Positions 10,019-19,109 are shown, counted from the stretch's first letter. The stretch is DNA of 64,000 bases from Streptomyces musisoli (GCF_016741855.1 NZ_JAERRH010000013.1:1-64000), one strand, 5' to 3'. Notes: generated by a model not told the origin, from the letters alone. Numbers and translations: made by a program.

Positions 10019-11330
10019 GGCGCAGGGCCTCCTCGGCGGCGGCGCGGCCGGTGCGGACGGCGCCCTCCATGTATCCGGCGACCCACTGGTCGGAGCCGCA
10101 GACGTAGAACGGGGGTTCGTGGGTGCCGTGCAGCGGGCCGACCGCCATGACCTCGCCCGGCGGCCACTGGGTGACGTAGCCCTGGGTCCACGGGTCGGTG
10201 CCCCACAGCCGCAGATGGCACGCGAGCGGCCGGTGGGCCTTTGCGCCGAACATGCCGGCCATCTCGGCGAGCAGCTCGGGGCCGCGCAGCGGGCCCGGTA
10301 TGCCCAGCAGGACGCCGAACCGCTCGGGCGGGATCAGCGCGGACAGGACGCCCTCGCTCTGCGGCCAGGTGCTGCCCAGCACCCCCTCGGCCTCCGACAG
10401 GCCGTTCAGTCCGGCCGCGCGCCAGAACGGACGCTCGTACACGGCGGCGAACTTGGCGGCGACGGCCTGGCGTTGGCGGTGCAGGGAGGCGAGCCGGGCC
10501 TCGCCGACCCCGGTGACGGAGACGGACCGCAGGGGTCCCACGGGCAGCGCGCTCACCACGGCGGCCGCGGTGAGGACCTCCCCGGTGACCAGGCGCACGG
10601 AACAACGGCCGGGCCGGATGTCGACCGCGGTCACCGGCGAGCCGAGGCGGACGCGCCCGTCGAGCCCGCGGGCCAGGACGTCGGCCAGGGTCGCCGAGCC
10701 GTCGGCGAGCCGCAGCCCCTCCCAGTCCTCGTAGTCGTAGTCGCCCGAGCCGGCGCCCGGGACGGCCGCGTTCTTGCGCAGCGCGGCCAGCAGCGAGATA
10801 CGTTCGTAGGAGCCGCCGGCCAGGGCGAGCTGGCCGATGTCCCACAGGCGTACGACGGCGGGCGTGGCGTGCCGGGAGCGCAGCCAGCCGGCCACGGACA
10901 GCCGGTCCAGGGCGGCCGCCTCCGGATGCGACCAGGGGTCGTCCGGGTCGACGGTGGCGGCCAGGGCCGTGAACTCGGCGCCGAGCCGCTCGTGCACGGC
11001 CGCGTCGCCGGGGCCGAACCAGTGCGGGGGTTCACCGGCCGAGCACCCCTCCGGGGTGGCCCGGGTCATGCCGCCCGGCTCGTCCACGTAGCTCGGGACC
11101 AGCTTCAGGCCCAGCTCGTCGGCCAGCCGGAGATAGGCGGTGTGGCCGCGGCCCACCACCTCGCCGCCCAGCTGGACGGTGCGGCCGTCGGGCGTCCGGG
11201 TCTGCTCGACCCGGCCGCCGACGCGGTCACGGGCCTCCAGGACGAGTACGTCGGTGCCGGCGGCCGCCAGGTCCCGGGCGGCGGCGAGCCCGGCCAGTCC
11301 GGCGCCGAGCACGATCACGTCGTGATGCAT
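10011..11330 (-). CDS. FAD-dependent amine oxidase, putrescine-oxidase type
   Basis: Flavin monoamine oxidase family protein of 439 residues. The N-terminal Rossmann motif VLGAGLAGLAAARDL (residues 7-21) is followed by VLEARDRVGGR, and the C-terminal FAD site is YVCGSDQWVAGYMEGAVRTG. It would oxidatively deaminate putrescine or a related diamine to aminobutyraldehyde, ammonia and peroxide. It sits 24 bases after the PotA-like ATPase and overlaps the dehydrogenase. Substrate is inferred from the neighbours; a general monoamine oxidase cannot be excluded. Confidence 0.85.
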   Translation of the reverse strand: MHHDVIVLGAGLAGLAAARDLAAAGTDVLVLEARDRVGGRVEQTRTPDGRTVQLGGEVVGRGHTAYLRLADELGLKLVPSYVDEPGGMTRATPEGCSAGEPPHWFGPGDAAVHERLGAEFTALAATVDPDDPWSHPEAAALDRLSVAGWLRSRHATPAVVRLWDIGQLALAGGSYERISLLAALRKNAAVPGAGSGDYDYEDWEGLRLADGSATLADVLARGLDGRVRLGSPVTAVDIRPGRCSVRLVTGEVLTAAAVVSALPVGPLRSVSVTGVGEARLASLHRQRQAVAAKFAAVYERPFWRAAGLNGLSEAEGVLGSTWPQSEGVLSALIPPERFGVLLGIPGPLRGPELLAEMAGMFGAKAHRPLACHLRLWGTDPWTQGYVTQWPPGEVMAVGPLHGTHEPPFYVCGSDQWVAGYMEGAVRTGRAAAEEALRRG

Positions 11331-11354
11331 CAGTTTCGCTTTCGTCGGGGGCGG

Positions 11355-12434
11355 TCAGGCGAGGACCAGGCAGTGCTCGGGCCGCCAGCCGAACTCGACG
11401 GTCTCGCCGCCGCTCCAGCGGTCCTCCATGCGCGCGCGGGCCGTGTTCTGCTCCAGCACGGACAGCGTGACGCCGGGGGCGAGTTCGATGAGGTAGGTGG
11501 TCGTCGGGCCGCTGTAGACGGTCTCGCGGATCACCCCGGACAGCTTCGACATGCCCGGTTCGAAGTCGGAAAGCCAGATCTTCTCGGGACGCACGGAGAC
11601 GCTGACGGCGGTGCCGTCGGTGATGCCGGGGCGGCTGCCGACCGGCAGGGCCGGCCCTTGGTCGAGGGCGACCTCGCCGCCGCGGTAGGTGCCGGTCATC
11701 AGGTTGGAGGTGCCCATGAAGGAGGCCACGAAGCTGCTCGCCGGATGCTCGTAGACGTCCTCGGGGGTGCCGCACTGCTCGACGCGGCCGGCGTTCAGCA
11801 CGGCGATGCGGTCGGACATGGTGAGCGCCTCGTCCTGGTCGTGGGTGACGAAGACGAAGGTGATGCCGACCTCGCGCTGGATCTGCTTCAGCTCCACCTG
11901 CATCTGCCGGCGCAGCTTCAGGTCGAGGGCGGCCAGCGGCTCGTCGAGGAGCAGGACGGCGGGCCGGTTGACGAGGGCGCGGGCCAGGGCGACCCGCTGG
12001 CGCTGGCCGCCGGAGAGGGTACGGGGCCTGCGGTCGGCGAGCCCGCCGAGCTGGACCAGCTCCAGCATCTCGGCCACCCGCTTGCGTATCTCGGCCCGGT
12101 CCACGCCCTTGCGCTTCAGGCCGAAGGCGATGTTGTCGGCGATGCTCAGGTGGTCGAACAGGGCGTAGCTCTGGAAGACGGTGTTGACGTTGCGCTTGTC
12201 GGGCGGCAGCCCGGTCACGTCCTCGCCGGCGAGCAGCACCGAGCCCTCGGTGGGGTCCGTGAAACCGCCGATCATGCGCAGCGAGGTCGTCTTCCCGCAG
12301 CCGGAGGGGCCCAGCAGCGAGAAGAACTGGCCGGCCTCGATGTCGAGGTCGAGGTCGCGGACGGCGTAGGAGTCCGCGAACTGCTTGGAGACGCCGTCGA
12401 GCCGGACGGCCGGGGTCGCGTCGGTCGCGTCCAT
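11355..12434 (-). CDS. potA: Polyamine ABC transporter ATPase (PotA-like)
   Basis: ABC ATPase of 359 residues: Walker A GPSGCGKTT at 42-50, Q-loop FQSY near 87-90, signature LSGGQRQR at 140-147, Walker B LLLDEP at 161-166 and switch His in THDQDEALTMSDR. A C-terminal TOBE domain (about 270-355) contains VRPEKIWLSDF. These features place it with the spermidine/putrescine importer ATPases. Gene order potD-potB-potC-potA with near-zero gaps supports a single importer in the cytoplasmic membrane. Confidence 0.92.
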   Translation of the reverse strand: MDATDATPAVRLDGVSKQFADSYAVRDLDLDIEAGQFFSLLGPSGCGKTTSLRMIGGFTDPTEGSVLLAGEDVTGLPPDKRNVNTVFQSYALFDHLSIADNIAFGLKRKGVDRAEIRKRVAEMLELVQLGGLADRRPRTLSGGQRQRVALARALVNRPAVLLLDEPLAALDLKLRRQMQVELKQIQREVGITFVFVTHDQDEALTMSDRIAVLNAGRVEQCGTPEDVYEHPASSFVASFMGTSNLMTGTYRGGEVALDQGPALPVGSRPGITDGTAVSVSVRPEKIWLSDFEPGMSKLSGVIRETVYSGPTTTYLIELAPGVTLSVLEQNTARARMEDRWSGGETVEFGWRPEHCLVLA

Positions 12435-12438
12435 GGAG

Positions 12439-13320
12439 TCACTCTCCGGAGAGGATGTCGAGGCCGCCGCGGCGGCCGAAGAGGCGCGGGATGAAAAGGG
12501 CCAGGGCGATCAGGCAGACGGAGCCGGCGAGCATCAGGGTCCCGACGGCGTTGATGGTGGGCTGCACCCCGAAGCGGATCGCGGAGTAGATCCGCACCGA
12601 CAGCGGCTGGGGGTCCACGCCGGTGGTGAAGTAGGCGAGCACGAAGTCGTCGAAGACGAGCGCGAAGATCAGGACGGCACTGGCGAGCACGGCGGGCAGC
12701 AGGGCCGGCAGGGTGACCAGGCGGACCGCCTGCCAGCGGGTGGCGCCCAGGTCCATCGCGGCCTCCTCCACCTCGGGGTTCAGCGCGGCGACCCGGGAGC
12801 GGAGGATGACGGTGACGTAGGAGATGGAGAAGGTGATCTCCGACAGCATCACCGTGCCCGTCGACAGGGCCACGCCCAGGCCCTTGAACAAGAGCATCGA
12901 CGCGACCCCGGTGACGATCTCCGGGGTGATCAGCGGTACGAGCATGACGAGGCCGGCGAGAGAGCCGAGCCGGGTGCGGCAGCGCACCAGGCCGAGCGCC
13001 AGGGCCACGCCGAGGACCACCGAACCGGCCATCGCCACCAGGGAGATGCGCAGGCTGGTGCCGAGCGAGGAGATGAGGACGTCGTCGTGGGCGAAGGCGC
13101 GGTACCAGCGCAGGCTGAACCCGCCGAAGACGGTCAGGGACTTCTCGGAGTTGAAGGAGAACAGGGCGACGACGCCGATGGGCAGGTAGAGCAGCGCGAA
13201 GAACAGCGCCGTGACGGCGACGAGGACGCGGGGCCTGCGGTCGGCGCGGCCACGGCGCCTGCGGGGGCGTACGGCGGGCCGGGCGGGGGCGGCGGCCGAG
13301 GACTCACGGACCAGGGTCAT
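12439..13320 (-). CDS. potC: Polyamine ABC transporter permease (PotC-like)
   Basis: Integral membrane permease of 293 residues with a basic N-terminal tail and about six transmembrane segments, the first at FALLYLPIGVVALFSF. The EAA loop that contacts the ATPase reads EEAAMDLGATRWQAVRLVTL. The FDDFVLAYFTTG segment near the last third is characteristic of PotC/YdcV permeases. The start overlaps the end of the PotB gene by 4 bases, and the stop is 4 bases before the PotA start. Confidence 0.9.
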   Translation of the reverse strand: MTLVRESSAAAPARPAVRPRRRRGRADRRPRVLVAVTALFFALLYLPIGVVALFSFNSEKSLTVFGGFSLRWYRAFAHDDVLISSLGTSLRISLVAMAGSVVLGVALALGLVRCRTRLGSLAGLVMLVPLITPEIVTGVASMLLFKGLGVALSTGTVMLSEITFSISYVTVILRSRVAALNPEVEEAAMDLGATRWQAVRLVTLPALLPAVLASAVLIFALVFDDFVLAYFTTGVDPQPLSVRIYSAIRFGVQPTINAVGTLMLAGSVCLIALALFIPRLFGRRGGLDILSGE

Positions 13321-14216
13321 CGGCGGGCCTCCGCCTCGTCCTTGCGGGTGCGCCGCAGATAGCCGAACATCCCGACCAGCAGCACCAGCATCAGGAGCAT
13401 GGTGAGCGCCGAGCCGAGCGGCCAGTTCTGGCCCTGGAAGAACTTGTCCTGGATGAGGTTGCCGATCATGATCTGGTCCGGTCCTCCCATGAGCTGTGCG
13501 CTGACGAAGTCGCCCATCGCGGGCAGGAACACCAGGACCAGCCCGGCGGCGGCGCCCTGCCGGGTGGCGGGCAGGGTGACGAAGAGGAAGGTCCGCACCG
13601 GGCCGCCGTACAGGTCGCGGCCGGCCTCGATGAGGGAGACGTCCAGCCGCTCCAGGGCCGCGTACAGCGGGATGATCATGAAGACGACGAAGCCGTAGAC
13701 GAGTCCGGCGATCACGCCGACGCCGGTGTTGAGGATCTTCGTGTCGCCGTCGGCCAGGCCGATCGCGCGCAGGGCGCGCAGCACGGGTCCGTCGTCGGAG
13801 AGGACCACCGACCAGCCGTACATGCGCACCAGGTAGTTGGCGAAGAAGGGTACGACGATCGCGGCGATCAGCGCGTTCTTGTACCGGCCGCCGTGCAGGG
13901 CGATGGTGTACGCCACCGGGTAGGCGATCAGCAGGCAGATCAGGCAGGTCAGCAGGGCGTAGCCGAGGGAGCGGACCAGGACCTCGGTGTAGGCGGGGTC
14001 GGCGAGGGCGCGGACGCCGGTGAGGTCGAAGCCGAAGCGCGGGTTGCCGAGTTCGTCGGTGGTGCCGACGGCGAGGACGGCGACGAGGATCAGCGAGGCG
14101 ATCAGGAACCCGGTCATCCACAGGGTGCCGGGCAGCATGAACCAGATCCACATGCGGTTGCCGCCGCTGTCCGCCTTGCGGCGCCGGGAGCGGGAGGAGG
14201 GGCGGAGCAGTGCCAT
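13317..14216 (-). CDS. potB: Polyamine ABC transporter permease (PotB-like)
   Basis: Membrane permease of 299 residues with a basic N-terminus and about six transmembrane spans, the first at LWMTGFLIASLILVAVLAVG. A PotB-type signature FANYLVRMYGWSVVL lies mid-protein; the EAA loop is SLIEAGRDLYGGPVRTFLFV. The gene begins 3 bases after the end of the binding-protein gene and overlaps PotC by 4 bases. It partners with PotC to form the channel. Confidence 0.9.
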   Translation of the reverse strand: MALLRPSSRSRRRKADSGGNRMWIWFMLPGTLWMTGFLIASLILVAVLAVGTTDELGNPRFGFDLTGVRALADPAYTEVLVRSLGYALLTCLICLLIAYPVAYTIALHGGRYKNALIAAIVVPFFANYLVRMYGWSVVLSDDGPVLRALRAIGLADGDTKILNTGVGVIAGLVYGFVVFMIIPLYAALERLDVSLIEAGRDLYGGPVRTFLFVTLPATRQGAAAGLVLVFLPAMGDFVSAQLMGGPDQIMIGNLIQDKFFQGQNWPLGSALTMLLMLVLLVGMFGYLRRTRKDEAEARR

Positions 14217-14219
14217 GGC

Positions 14220-15347
14220 TCAGCCCGCCTTCACATGGGTCCAGGCGGTGTCGCGGGCGTCCTCCGCCGCGCGGCCCCCGTTGCGGAAGAACAGGTCCGC
14301 CTTGAGGTCGTCCTGGGTGACGAGGCATTCGGGGAAGGGCCGGACGAGGTCGGCGTAGGTCTTCTCGGTGCCGGCCACCGGCATCGGGTAGCCGATGTAC
14401 TCGATGTTCTTCTTCACGTTCTCCGGCCGGAGCATGTAGTCGATGAAGAGCATCGCGGTGCCCGGGTGCGGGGCGTTCCAGGGGATGGCGTAGCAGTCGG
14501 AGTTGATCGGGGTGCCCTCCTTGGGTGCCTGGAAGCCGAAGACGGAGGGGTCCTTGGCCTGGTTGAGCATGGCGGCCATGTCGCCGCTCCACGCCTGGGT
14601 CATGACCGCGTTGCCGTTGAGGAGGTTGTTGTAGCTGTCGCTGGAGAAGCCGCGCAGCCGGGGGCGGAGGGTGCCCAGCAGGGAGGCGATGCGGTCGAGA
14701 TCACGGCCGTCGCCGGTGCTGACGTCGAGGCCGAGCTGCAGGGCGCCCATGCCGAGGACCTCGTCGCGGTCGTCGAGCAGGAAGACCTTGCCGCGGGCCT
14801 TGTCGCTCCACAGGTCCTTCCAGGAGCCGGTCAGTTCGCCGATCCTGTCCCGCCGCCAGCCGATGCCCGTCTTGTACGCGGTGAACGGGACGGTGTGCGC
14901 GGAGCCCGGGTCGTACCAGGGGTCGGCGAAATAGGTGTAGGTGCCGAATATGGCGTGGGCGTTGGTCAGGTGGGAGTGGTCGATGCGGCGCAGCCGGCCG
15001 CCGCGGACCAGGCGCTGGGCCCATTTGGCGGTGGGGAAGACGATGTCGTAGCGGTTGCCGGCGTTGAGCTTGGCGACCATGCCCTCCATCGAGTCGAAGT
15101 TCGACTGGACGACCCTGACGCCGTACTCCTTCTCGAAGCCCTTGAAGACGGCCGGGTCCACGTAGTCGGCCCAGTTGAAGTAGACGAGATCGCCGTCGAC
15201 GCGGGGCGGGACCGGGGCGAGCGCCCCGGCGTCGGGCCGCTGCGCGGGCATGAACCCGCAGCCGGCCGCCGCCGCGCCGAGCAGGCCGCAGGCGCCGGCG
15301 CGCAGAAGGGCGCGGCGGGTCGGTGGGGTGGGTGGGGCGGGGGACAT
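14220..15347 (-). CDS. potD: Polyamine-binding lipoprotein (PotD-like)
   Basis: Extracellular substrate-binding protein of 375 residues. The signal segment has RRALLR followed by a hydrophobic stretch and a lipobox ending AAAAGC, with C30 as the lipidated residue; the twin arginines suggest Tat export. Mature features include LVYFNWADYVDPAVFKGFEK, DIVFPTAKWAQRL and SDCYAIPWNAPHPGTAMLF, typical of the PotD/PotF family. The ATG was chosen because GGAGAGGA precedes it and the signal peptide fits; longer upstream reading is without support. Confidence 0.9.
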   Translation of the reverse strand: MSPAPPTPPTRRALLRAGACGLLGAAAAGCGFMPAQRPDAGALAPVPPRVDGDLVYFNWADYVDPAVFKGFEKEYGVRVVQSNFDSMEGMVAKLNAGNRYDIVFPTAKWAQRLVRGGRLRRIDHSHLTNAHAIFGTYTYFADPWYDPGSAHTVPFTAYKTGIGWRRDRIGELTGSWKDLWSDKARGKVFLLDDRDEVLGMGALQLGLDVSTGDGRDLDRIASLLGTLRPRLRGFSSDSYNNLLNGNAVMTQAWSGDMAAMLNQAKDPSVFGFQAPKEGTPINSDCYAIPWNAPHPGTAMLFIDYMLRPENVKKNIEYIGYPMPVAGTEKTYADLVRPFPECLVTQDDLKADLFFRNGGRAAEDARDTAWTHVKAG

Positions 15348-15524
15348 GAAGCGTCCTCTCCGTCGAGGAACGGCACAAGTCCAGGGCGGACCGGCTGGTC
15401 GGCTCGCCACGGGCCCTGACTCCGCGGCGAAGACCGGTCTGGGGAGAGTGCGAACGCGGTCAGCGGGGGAGGGGTAAGCCCGACGGCGGGCACACGGCAC
15501 GCAGGTGGTGCGGTCCGGTGGGCG

Positions 15525-16700
15525 TCACCGGGCGTCCCCGTCCAGGTCGTCCCGGACCCGGCGGGCGAACCAGCCGACGGCGGCCTCGCGGCGGGAGAGC
15601 GGACCCGGCTCGAAGCCGGGTGTCGTCAGACCGGCCTGGACGCGCTCCACCAGCTCGGCGTCCTCGTCGTTGGTGACCCAGCCGATGTGGATGTTGAGCC
15701 GGCGGGCCAGCCGCGTGCGGACGCTCTCGCCGTGCTTCGTGTAGAAGGCGCCGGGGATCGCCGCCCGGTCCTGGGCGGTGGGCAGGGCGGTCCACGCGAG
15801 CACGTGGTCAGGGTAGAAGTCGATGAGCGTGTTCGGATAGATCACGGCGTACCGCCACACCCGCCGGTCGGCCTCGGTCAGCCCCGGCATCGGGCTGGCG
15901 AGGCGCTGGTAGAGCCGCTCGGTCCAGTTCGAGGACGGCTTGTCGCGCAGGGGCGACTCGAACAGGACGTAGTTCTCCTGCACGTCCACCGTGTACGCCT
16001 GGTAGTCCAGCAGCCGCATCAGCGCCGGGTGGGCCACGGGGACGTGGTAGCCCTCCAGGTAGTTGTCGACGATCACCTTCCAGTTGGCCTTCTGCTCCTC
16101 GCCGCCGGCCAGGTCGTGGATGCGGTGCCTGCCGACCGGGACGAGGTCCGCCCCGGCGTACCGGCCGACGGCCTCCGCGAGTCCCTTGCACGACTCGGTG
16201 AGGGGGGTCGCCTCCAGGTCGAGGTTGACGAAGACGAAGCCGAGGAAGGACTCGACGTTGACCGGGTGCAGTCCGAGCCGGGGCTTGTCCAGGCAGGGGA
16301 TCCGGCGGGCCTCGGGCGCGCCGACGAGCCGTCCGTCCAGCTTGTAGGTCCAGCCGTGGTACGGGCAGCGGATCGCCTTGCCCGACGGTTCCGGGCCGGT
16401 GACCAGGCGGGTGCCGCGGTGGCGGCAGACGTTGAGATGGGCGGCCAGGCCGCCGTCCTCGGTGCGGACGACCAGGACCTCCCGGCCGGCGACCGTGGCG
16501 GTCAGGCGGGCGCCCGGTCCGGGGAGGTCGGACTCGTGGCACACGAGCTGCCAGGATTTGGCGAAGATGCGTTCGGTTTCGGCCTCGGCGACGGCCGGGT
16601 CGGTGTAGAAGCGCGCGGGGAGCGCTTGCCCGGGATCGTCGGGCGACGGCTGGGGCGGGGCCACGGTCGGGGTGTCTGCCCGGGTGGTCGAGGGGTGCAT
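15525..16700 (-). CDS. Rieske-type aromatic-ring-hydroxylating / choline-monooxygenase-like oxygenase
   Basis: Oxygenase alpha subunit of 391 residues. The Rieske [2Fe-2S] ligands are C92 and H94 in CRHRG and C112 and H115 in CPYHGW. The mononuclear iron site includes DNYLEGYHVPVAH (H219, H224). The sequence style is that of single-component N-demethylase or choline monooxygenase-like members rather than classical dioxygenases, suggesting a quaternary amine or amino-compound substrate. An external reductase and ferredoxin are needed; both candidate genes lie divergently. The ATG follows GGAGGAGGA. It heads the leftward polyamine cluster with a 177-base gap before potD. Confidence 0.88.
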   Translation of the reverse strand: MHPSTTRADTPTVAPPQPSPDDPGQALPARFYTDPAVAEAETERIFAKSWQLVCHESDLPGPGARLTATVAGREVLVVRTEDGGLAAHLNVCRHRGTRLVTGPEPSGKAIRCPYHGWTYKLDGRLVGAPEARRIPCLDKPRLGLHPVNVESFLGFVFVNLDLEATPLTESCKGLAEAVGRYAGADLVPVGRHRIHDLAGGEEQKANWKVIVDNYLEGYHVPVAHPALMRLLDYQAYTVDVQENYVLFESPLRDKPSSNWTERLYQRLASPMPGLTEADRRVWRYAVIYPNTLIDFYPDHVLAWTALPTAQDRAAIPGAFYTKHGESVRTRLARRLNIHIGWVTNDEDAELVERVQAGLTTPGFEPGPLSRREAAVGWFARRVRDDLDGDAR

Positions 16701-16792
16701 GGAGTCCTCCTCCGCGCCGCGGCGGCGGCGTATGGGCGGTGAGGCTGCGGGCGGGACGGCGGTTTCCGGGGGAAAGGCCGCCGGGTCCTGGC

Positions 16793-16810
16793 TGACTAAT
16801 TGGTTAGTCA
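16793..16810. promoter_or_regulatory. Probable TetR operator, copy 1
   Basis: Palindrome TGACTAA-TTGG-TTAGTCA with perfect 7-base arms. It lies about 90 bases upstream of the Rieske gene and 240 bases upstream of the rightward operon. On the minus strand a TTGACT (16833-16838) lies 17 bases before CACTCT (16810-16815), so this site would overlap a leftward -10 region. The rightward operon ends with a TetR gene, the likely cognate repressor. Confidence 0.7.
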
Positions 16811-16849
16811 GAGTGGGACCGTGCCGGGTCCAAGTCAAGACTTGTGGGC

Positions 16850-16867
16850 TGACTAATTAGTTAGTTA
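16850..16867. promoter_or_regulatory. Probable TetR operator, copy 2
   Basis: Near-copy of the first operator: TGACTAA-TTAG-TTAGTTA, one arm base different. The centre-to-centre distance to copy 1 is 57 bases. Two such sites in one divergent gap are a strong sign of shared control of both transcription units. The rest of the 353-base gap shows no gene. Confidence 0.68.
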
Positions 16868-17053
16868 GTGTCGGTGGCAGGTCGGACGCGTCGGCTCCAG
16901 CAGAGGGCTGCCCGGGCGCGTCCCGTGATGCTGCGGCCCCTGTGCGCCGCCCCGCTCCCCGCCTCCCCGTGAGCACCGGAGCCCCCCGCCCGCCGTCGCC
17001 GCGCCACCCCCGTTCCCGGAAGACGACCGGGACGTGCGCCCCCGGAGGCACGC

Positions 17054-17554
17054 ATGAGCGCTCGCCGAAGTCTGGTCTGGCTCGGCCTCACCCCCGAACC
17101 CGAACAGGAGCTGCCCGCCGCCGTGGCCGCCCTGCGGGCCCCCACGGACGAAACCCCGCCGCCCGGCCTGGTCGCCGCGGAACGGCGCCGCGTCGAGAGA
17201 CTGGTGCTGCGCGGCACCCAGCGCGGCTGGCTGCGCTACCTCGCCGAGGTCACCGACCTGGTGGTGGCCGCCGCCGTGAATCCCGCGACGACCGATCCGC
17301 GCCCGGCGCTGGTGGCCGGGGAGGTCGTCCTCGATCACCACCGCATGCTGATCGGCCTGCCCGGGGCCGGCTACGCCCGCACCGCCGCCCAGCGGCGGGA
17401 CCTGGAACGCGCCCTGTCCCACCTGAGAACCGGCGACGACGGAACGGGTCCCTCCACCACCCCCCGCCCTCCCGGATCCCCCGCCCCCTGCGGACCCGAT
17501 CCCTTCCTCGCCTCCGCCCCCTCCGGACCCCCCGAGCCCAGGAGCACCGCATGA
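17054..17554 (+). CDS. Hypothetical protein, first gene of the acyl-CoA operon
   Basis: A 166-residue protein of unrecognised family. The first 125 residues look globular and helical, with LVWLGLTPEPEQELPAAVA near the start and RGWLRYLAEVTDLVVAAAV near residues 57-75; the last 40 are Pro/Ser/Gly-rich and probably disordered. The ATG follows GGAGGCACGC. Its stop overlaps the start of the NuoF-like gene (ATGA), so it is probably made together with that flavoprotein and might be a small partner subunit. No catalytic motif is visible. Confidence 0.65.
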   Translation: MSARRSLVWLGLTPEPEQELPAAVAALRAPTDETPPPGLVAAERRRVERLVLRGTQRGWLRYLAEVTDLVVAAAVNPATTDPRPALVAGEVVLDHHRMLIGLPGAGYARTAAQRRDLERALSHLRTGDDGTGPSTTPRPPGSPAPCGPDPFLASAPSGPPEPRSTA

Positions 17555-18825
17555 CCGGCGTCTTCTCCCTCCTCCCCGAAGGACGGCCCGGCCTTCTCGA
17601 ACCGCTGCTGTCCGGCGCCTGGCTGTCCGGGAGCGGCGAGGATCTGCCCCGGTACCTGGCCGCCGGGGGATACGCCCCCCTGCCGGAACCGGGCCGGCTG
17701 CTCGACCGGATCGCCGCCGCGGGCCTGCGCGGCCGGGGCGGCGCCGGATTCCCCGCGGCCGTCAAACTGCGCGCCGTGCGGGACGCCCCGGGCCTGCCCG
17801 TCGTCGTCGCCAACGGCGAGGAGGGCGAGCCGGGCTCCGTGAAGGACCGCTGGCTCCTGCGCCACCGGCCCCACGCGGTACTCGACGGCCTGCGGCTGGT
17901 CGCGGCCATGACCGGCGCCGGCCACGGCTGCGTCTACCTCTCCGACGCCCCCGCCGAGCGGGCCGTGCGACGGTCGCTCGCCGAGCGCCCCACCGAGCTG
18001 CGCATCGACGTCGTACGGACGGAGCACACCTACGTCGCGGGCGAGGAGACCGCGGTCGTACGGCGCATCGACGGCGGCCCCGCCCTGCCCACGGCGAAAC
18101 CGCCGCGCCCCTTCGAGAGCGGTGTCGGCGGCGCGCCCACCCTCGTCGCCAACGTCGAGACGCTGGCCCGGATCGCGCTGACGCACGCCCGCCCCGAGGC
18201 CGCGGAAGCCGTCGCCGGTGCCCATCTGGTGACACTCTCCGGCACGAACCGTGAGGGGCCCACCGTCGGGGGCGGGGCGGCGCTGGCCGAGGTGCCCGTC
18301 GGCACCCATCTGAAGGTCCTCGCCGACCTGTGCGGCCACGGCGGGGCGGACTCCGTGCTGCTGGGCGGCCTGTTCGGCGGTCTGCACGGAGCCGGCTGGC
18401 CGGACCTGCCCCTCGACCACGACCGGCTGAGCGCGGCCGGCGGCGCCCTGGGCTGCGGGGCGCTGTACTTCCTGCACCCCGAGGACTGCCCGGTCGCCGT
18501 GGCCACCGAGGCCACCGCCTACCTGGCCGCGCAGAGCGCCCGGCAGTGCGGGGTGTGCGTCTCCGGCACCAGGGCCCTGGCGGGCACCCTCACGGACGTC
18601 GCACGCGGCGCGGCGGACGCCGGCACGTCAGACAAGCTGCACCGCTGGTCGCGCGGGCTGCCCGGACGCGGGGCCTGCGGACTGCTCGATGCCGCCGCCC
18701 GCGTCGTCGGCACCCTGCTCGCCCACTTCCCCGACCGCGTCGACGGCCACCGAAACGCCGCCTGCCCCGCCTGCGCGGGCCCGGCACCCGAGGACGGACG
18801 CCGGTTCACCGTCCCGGTCCCCTGA
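17551..18825 (+). CDS. NuoF-like NADH-binding flavoprotein (51 kDa subunit family)
   Basis: A 424-residue relative of complex I subunit NuoF and formate/NAD-reducing dehydrogenase flavoproteins, binding FMN and NADH. The FMN/NADH motifs are LRGRGGAGFPAAVKLR (residues 59-74) and VANGEEGEPGSVKDR (86-100). HTYVAGEETAVVRRIDG (159-175) is also typical. The C-terminal iron-sulfur motif reads QCGVCVSG with C333 and C336, then C376; the expected third cysteine of CxxCxxC is Gly339, so the cluster may be altered. Standing alone beside a ferredoxin gene, it most likely passes electrons from NADH to that ferredoxin rather than working in complex I. Confidence 0.82.
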   Translation: MTGVFSLLPEGRPGLLEPLLSGAWLSGSGEDLPRYLAAGGYAPLPEPGRLLDRIAAAGLRGRGGAGFPAAVKLRAVRDAPGLPVVVANGEEGEPGSVKDRWLLRHRPHAVLDGLRLVAAMTGAGHGCVYLSDAPAERAVRRSLAERPTELRIDVVRTEHTYVAGEETAVVRRIDGGPALPTAKPPRPFESGVGGAPTLVANVETLARIALTHARPEAAEAVAGAHLVTLSGTNREGPTVGGGAALAEVPVGTHLKVLADLCGHGGADSVLLGGLFGGLHGAGWPDLPLDHDRLSAAGGALGCGALYFLHPEDCPVAVATEATAYLAAQSARQCGVCVSGTRALAGTLTDVARGAADAGTSDKLHRWSRGLPGRGACGLLDAAARVVGTLLAHFPDRVDGHRNAACPACAGPAPEDGRRFTVPVP

Positions 18826-18916
18826 AACCGCGTCCGGCCGTCCCTCCGCACCCCCGCACCCCCTCGCATCCTCACCGCCCCCTCATCGCCCCCGCGCGCA
18901 CCGAAAGGACCGCGTA

Positions 18917-19108
18917 ATGAAACTGCTGCTGGACGCCACCCGCTGCCAGGGCTACGGCCTGTGCCAGGAACCCGCTCCCGAACTGATCGACCTCGACGAG
19001 TGGGGTTACGCGCAGCCGCGCGGGACCACCGTGCCCGAGGGCGGCGAGGAGGCCGCCGCGGCGGCCGTCGCCGCGTGCCCCAACTCCGCGCTGCGGCTGG
19101 TGAAGTGA
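18917..19108 (+). CDS. Small [3Fe-4S]-type ferredoxin
   Basis: A 63-residue ferredoxin. Cysteines C10 and C16 in CQGYGLC and C54 in ACPNSAL give the CxxYxxC...CP pattern of single-cluster [3Fe-4S] ferredoxins that serve P450s and oxygenases in actinomycetes. The usual fourth cysteine position is Tyr13. The start follows GAAAGGA. Its location right after a NADH flavoprotein and within one regulon of a Rieske oxygenase suggests the chain NADH, flavoprotein, ferredoxin, oxygenase; this is inference. Confidence 0.88.
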   Translation: MKLLLDATRCQGYGLCQEPAPELIDLDEWGYAQPRGTTVPEGGEEAAAAAVAACPNSALRLVK

Positions 19109-19109
19109 G

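Noticed and set aside
7610..12494. Long rightward open frames over hemC, aldehyde dehydrogenase, amine oxidase and potA
   Set aside because: Shadows of recognised leftward genes; no ribosome sites, low-complexity composition.
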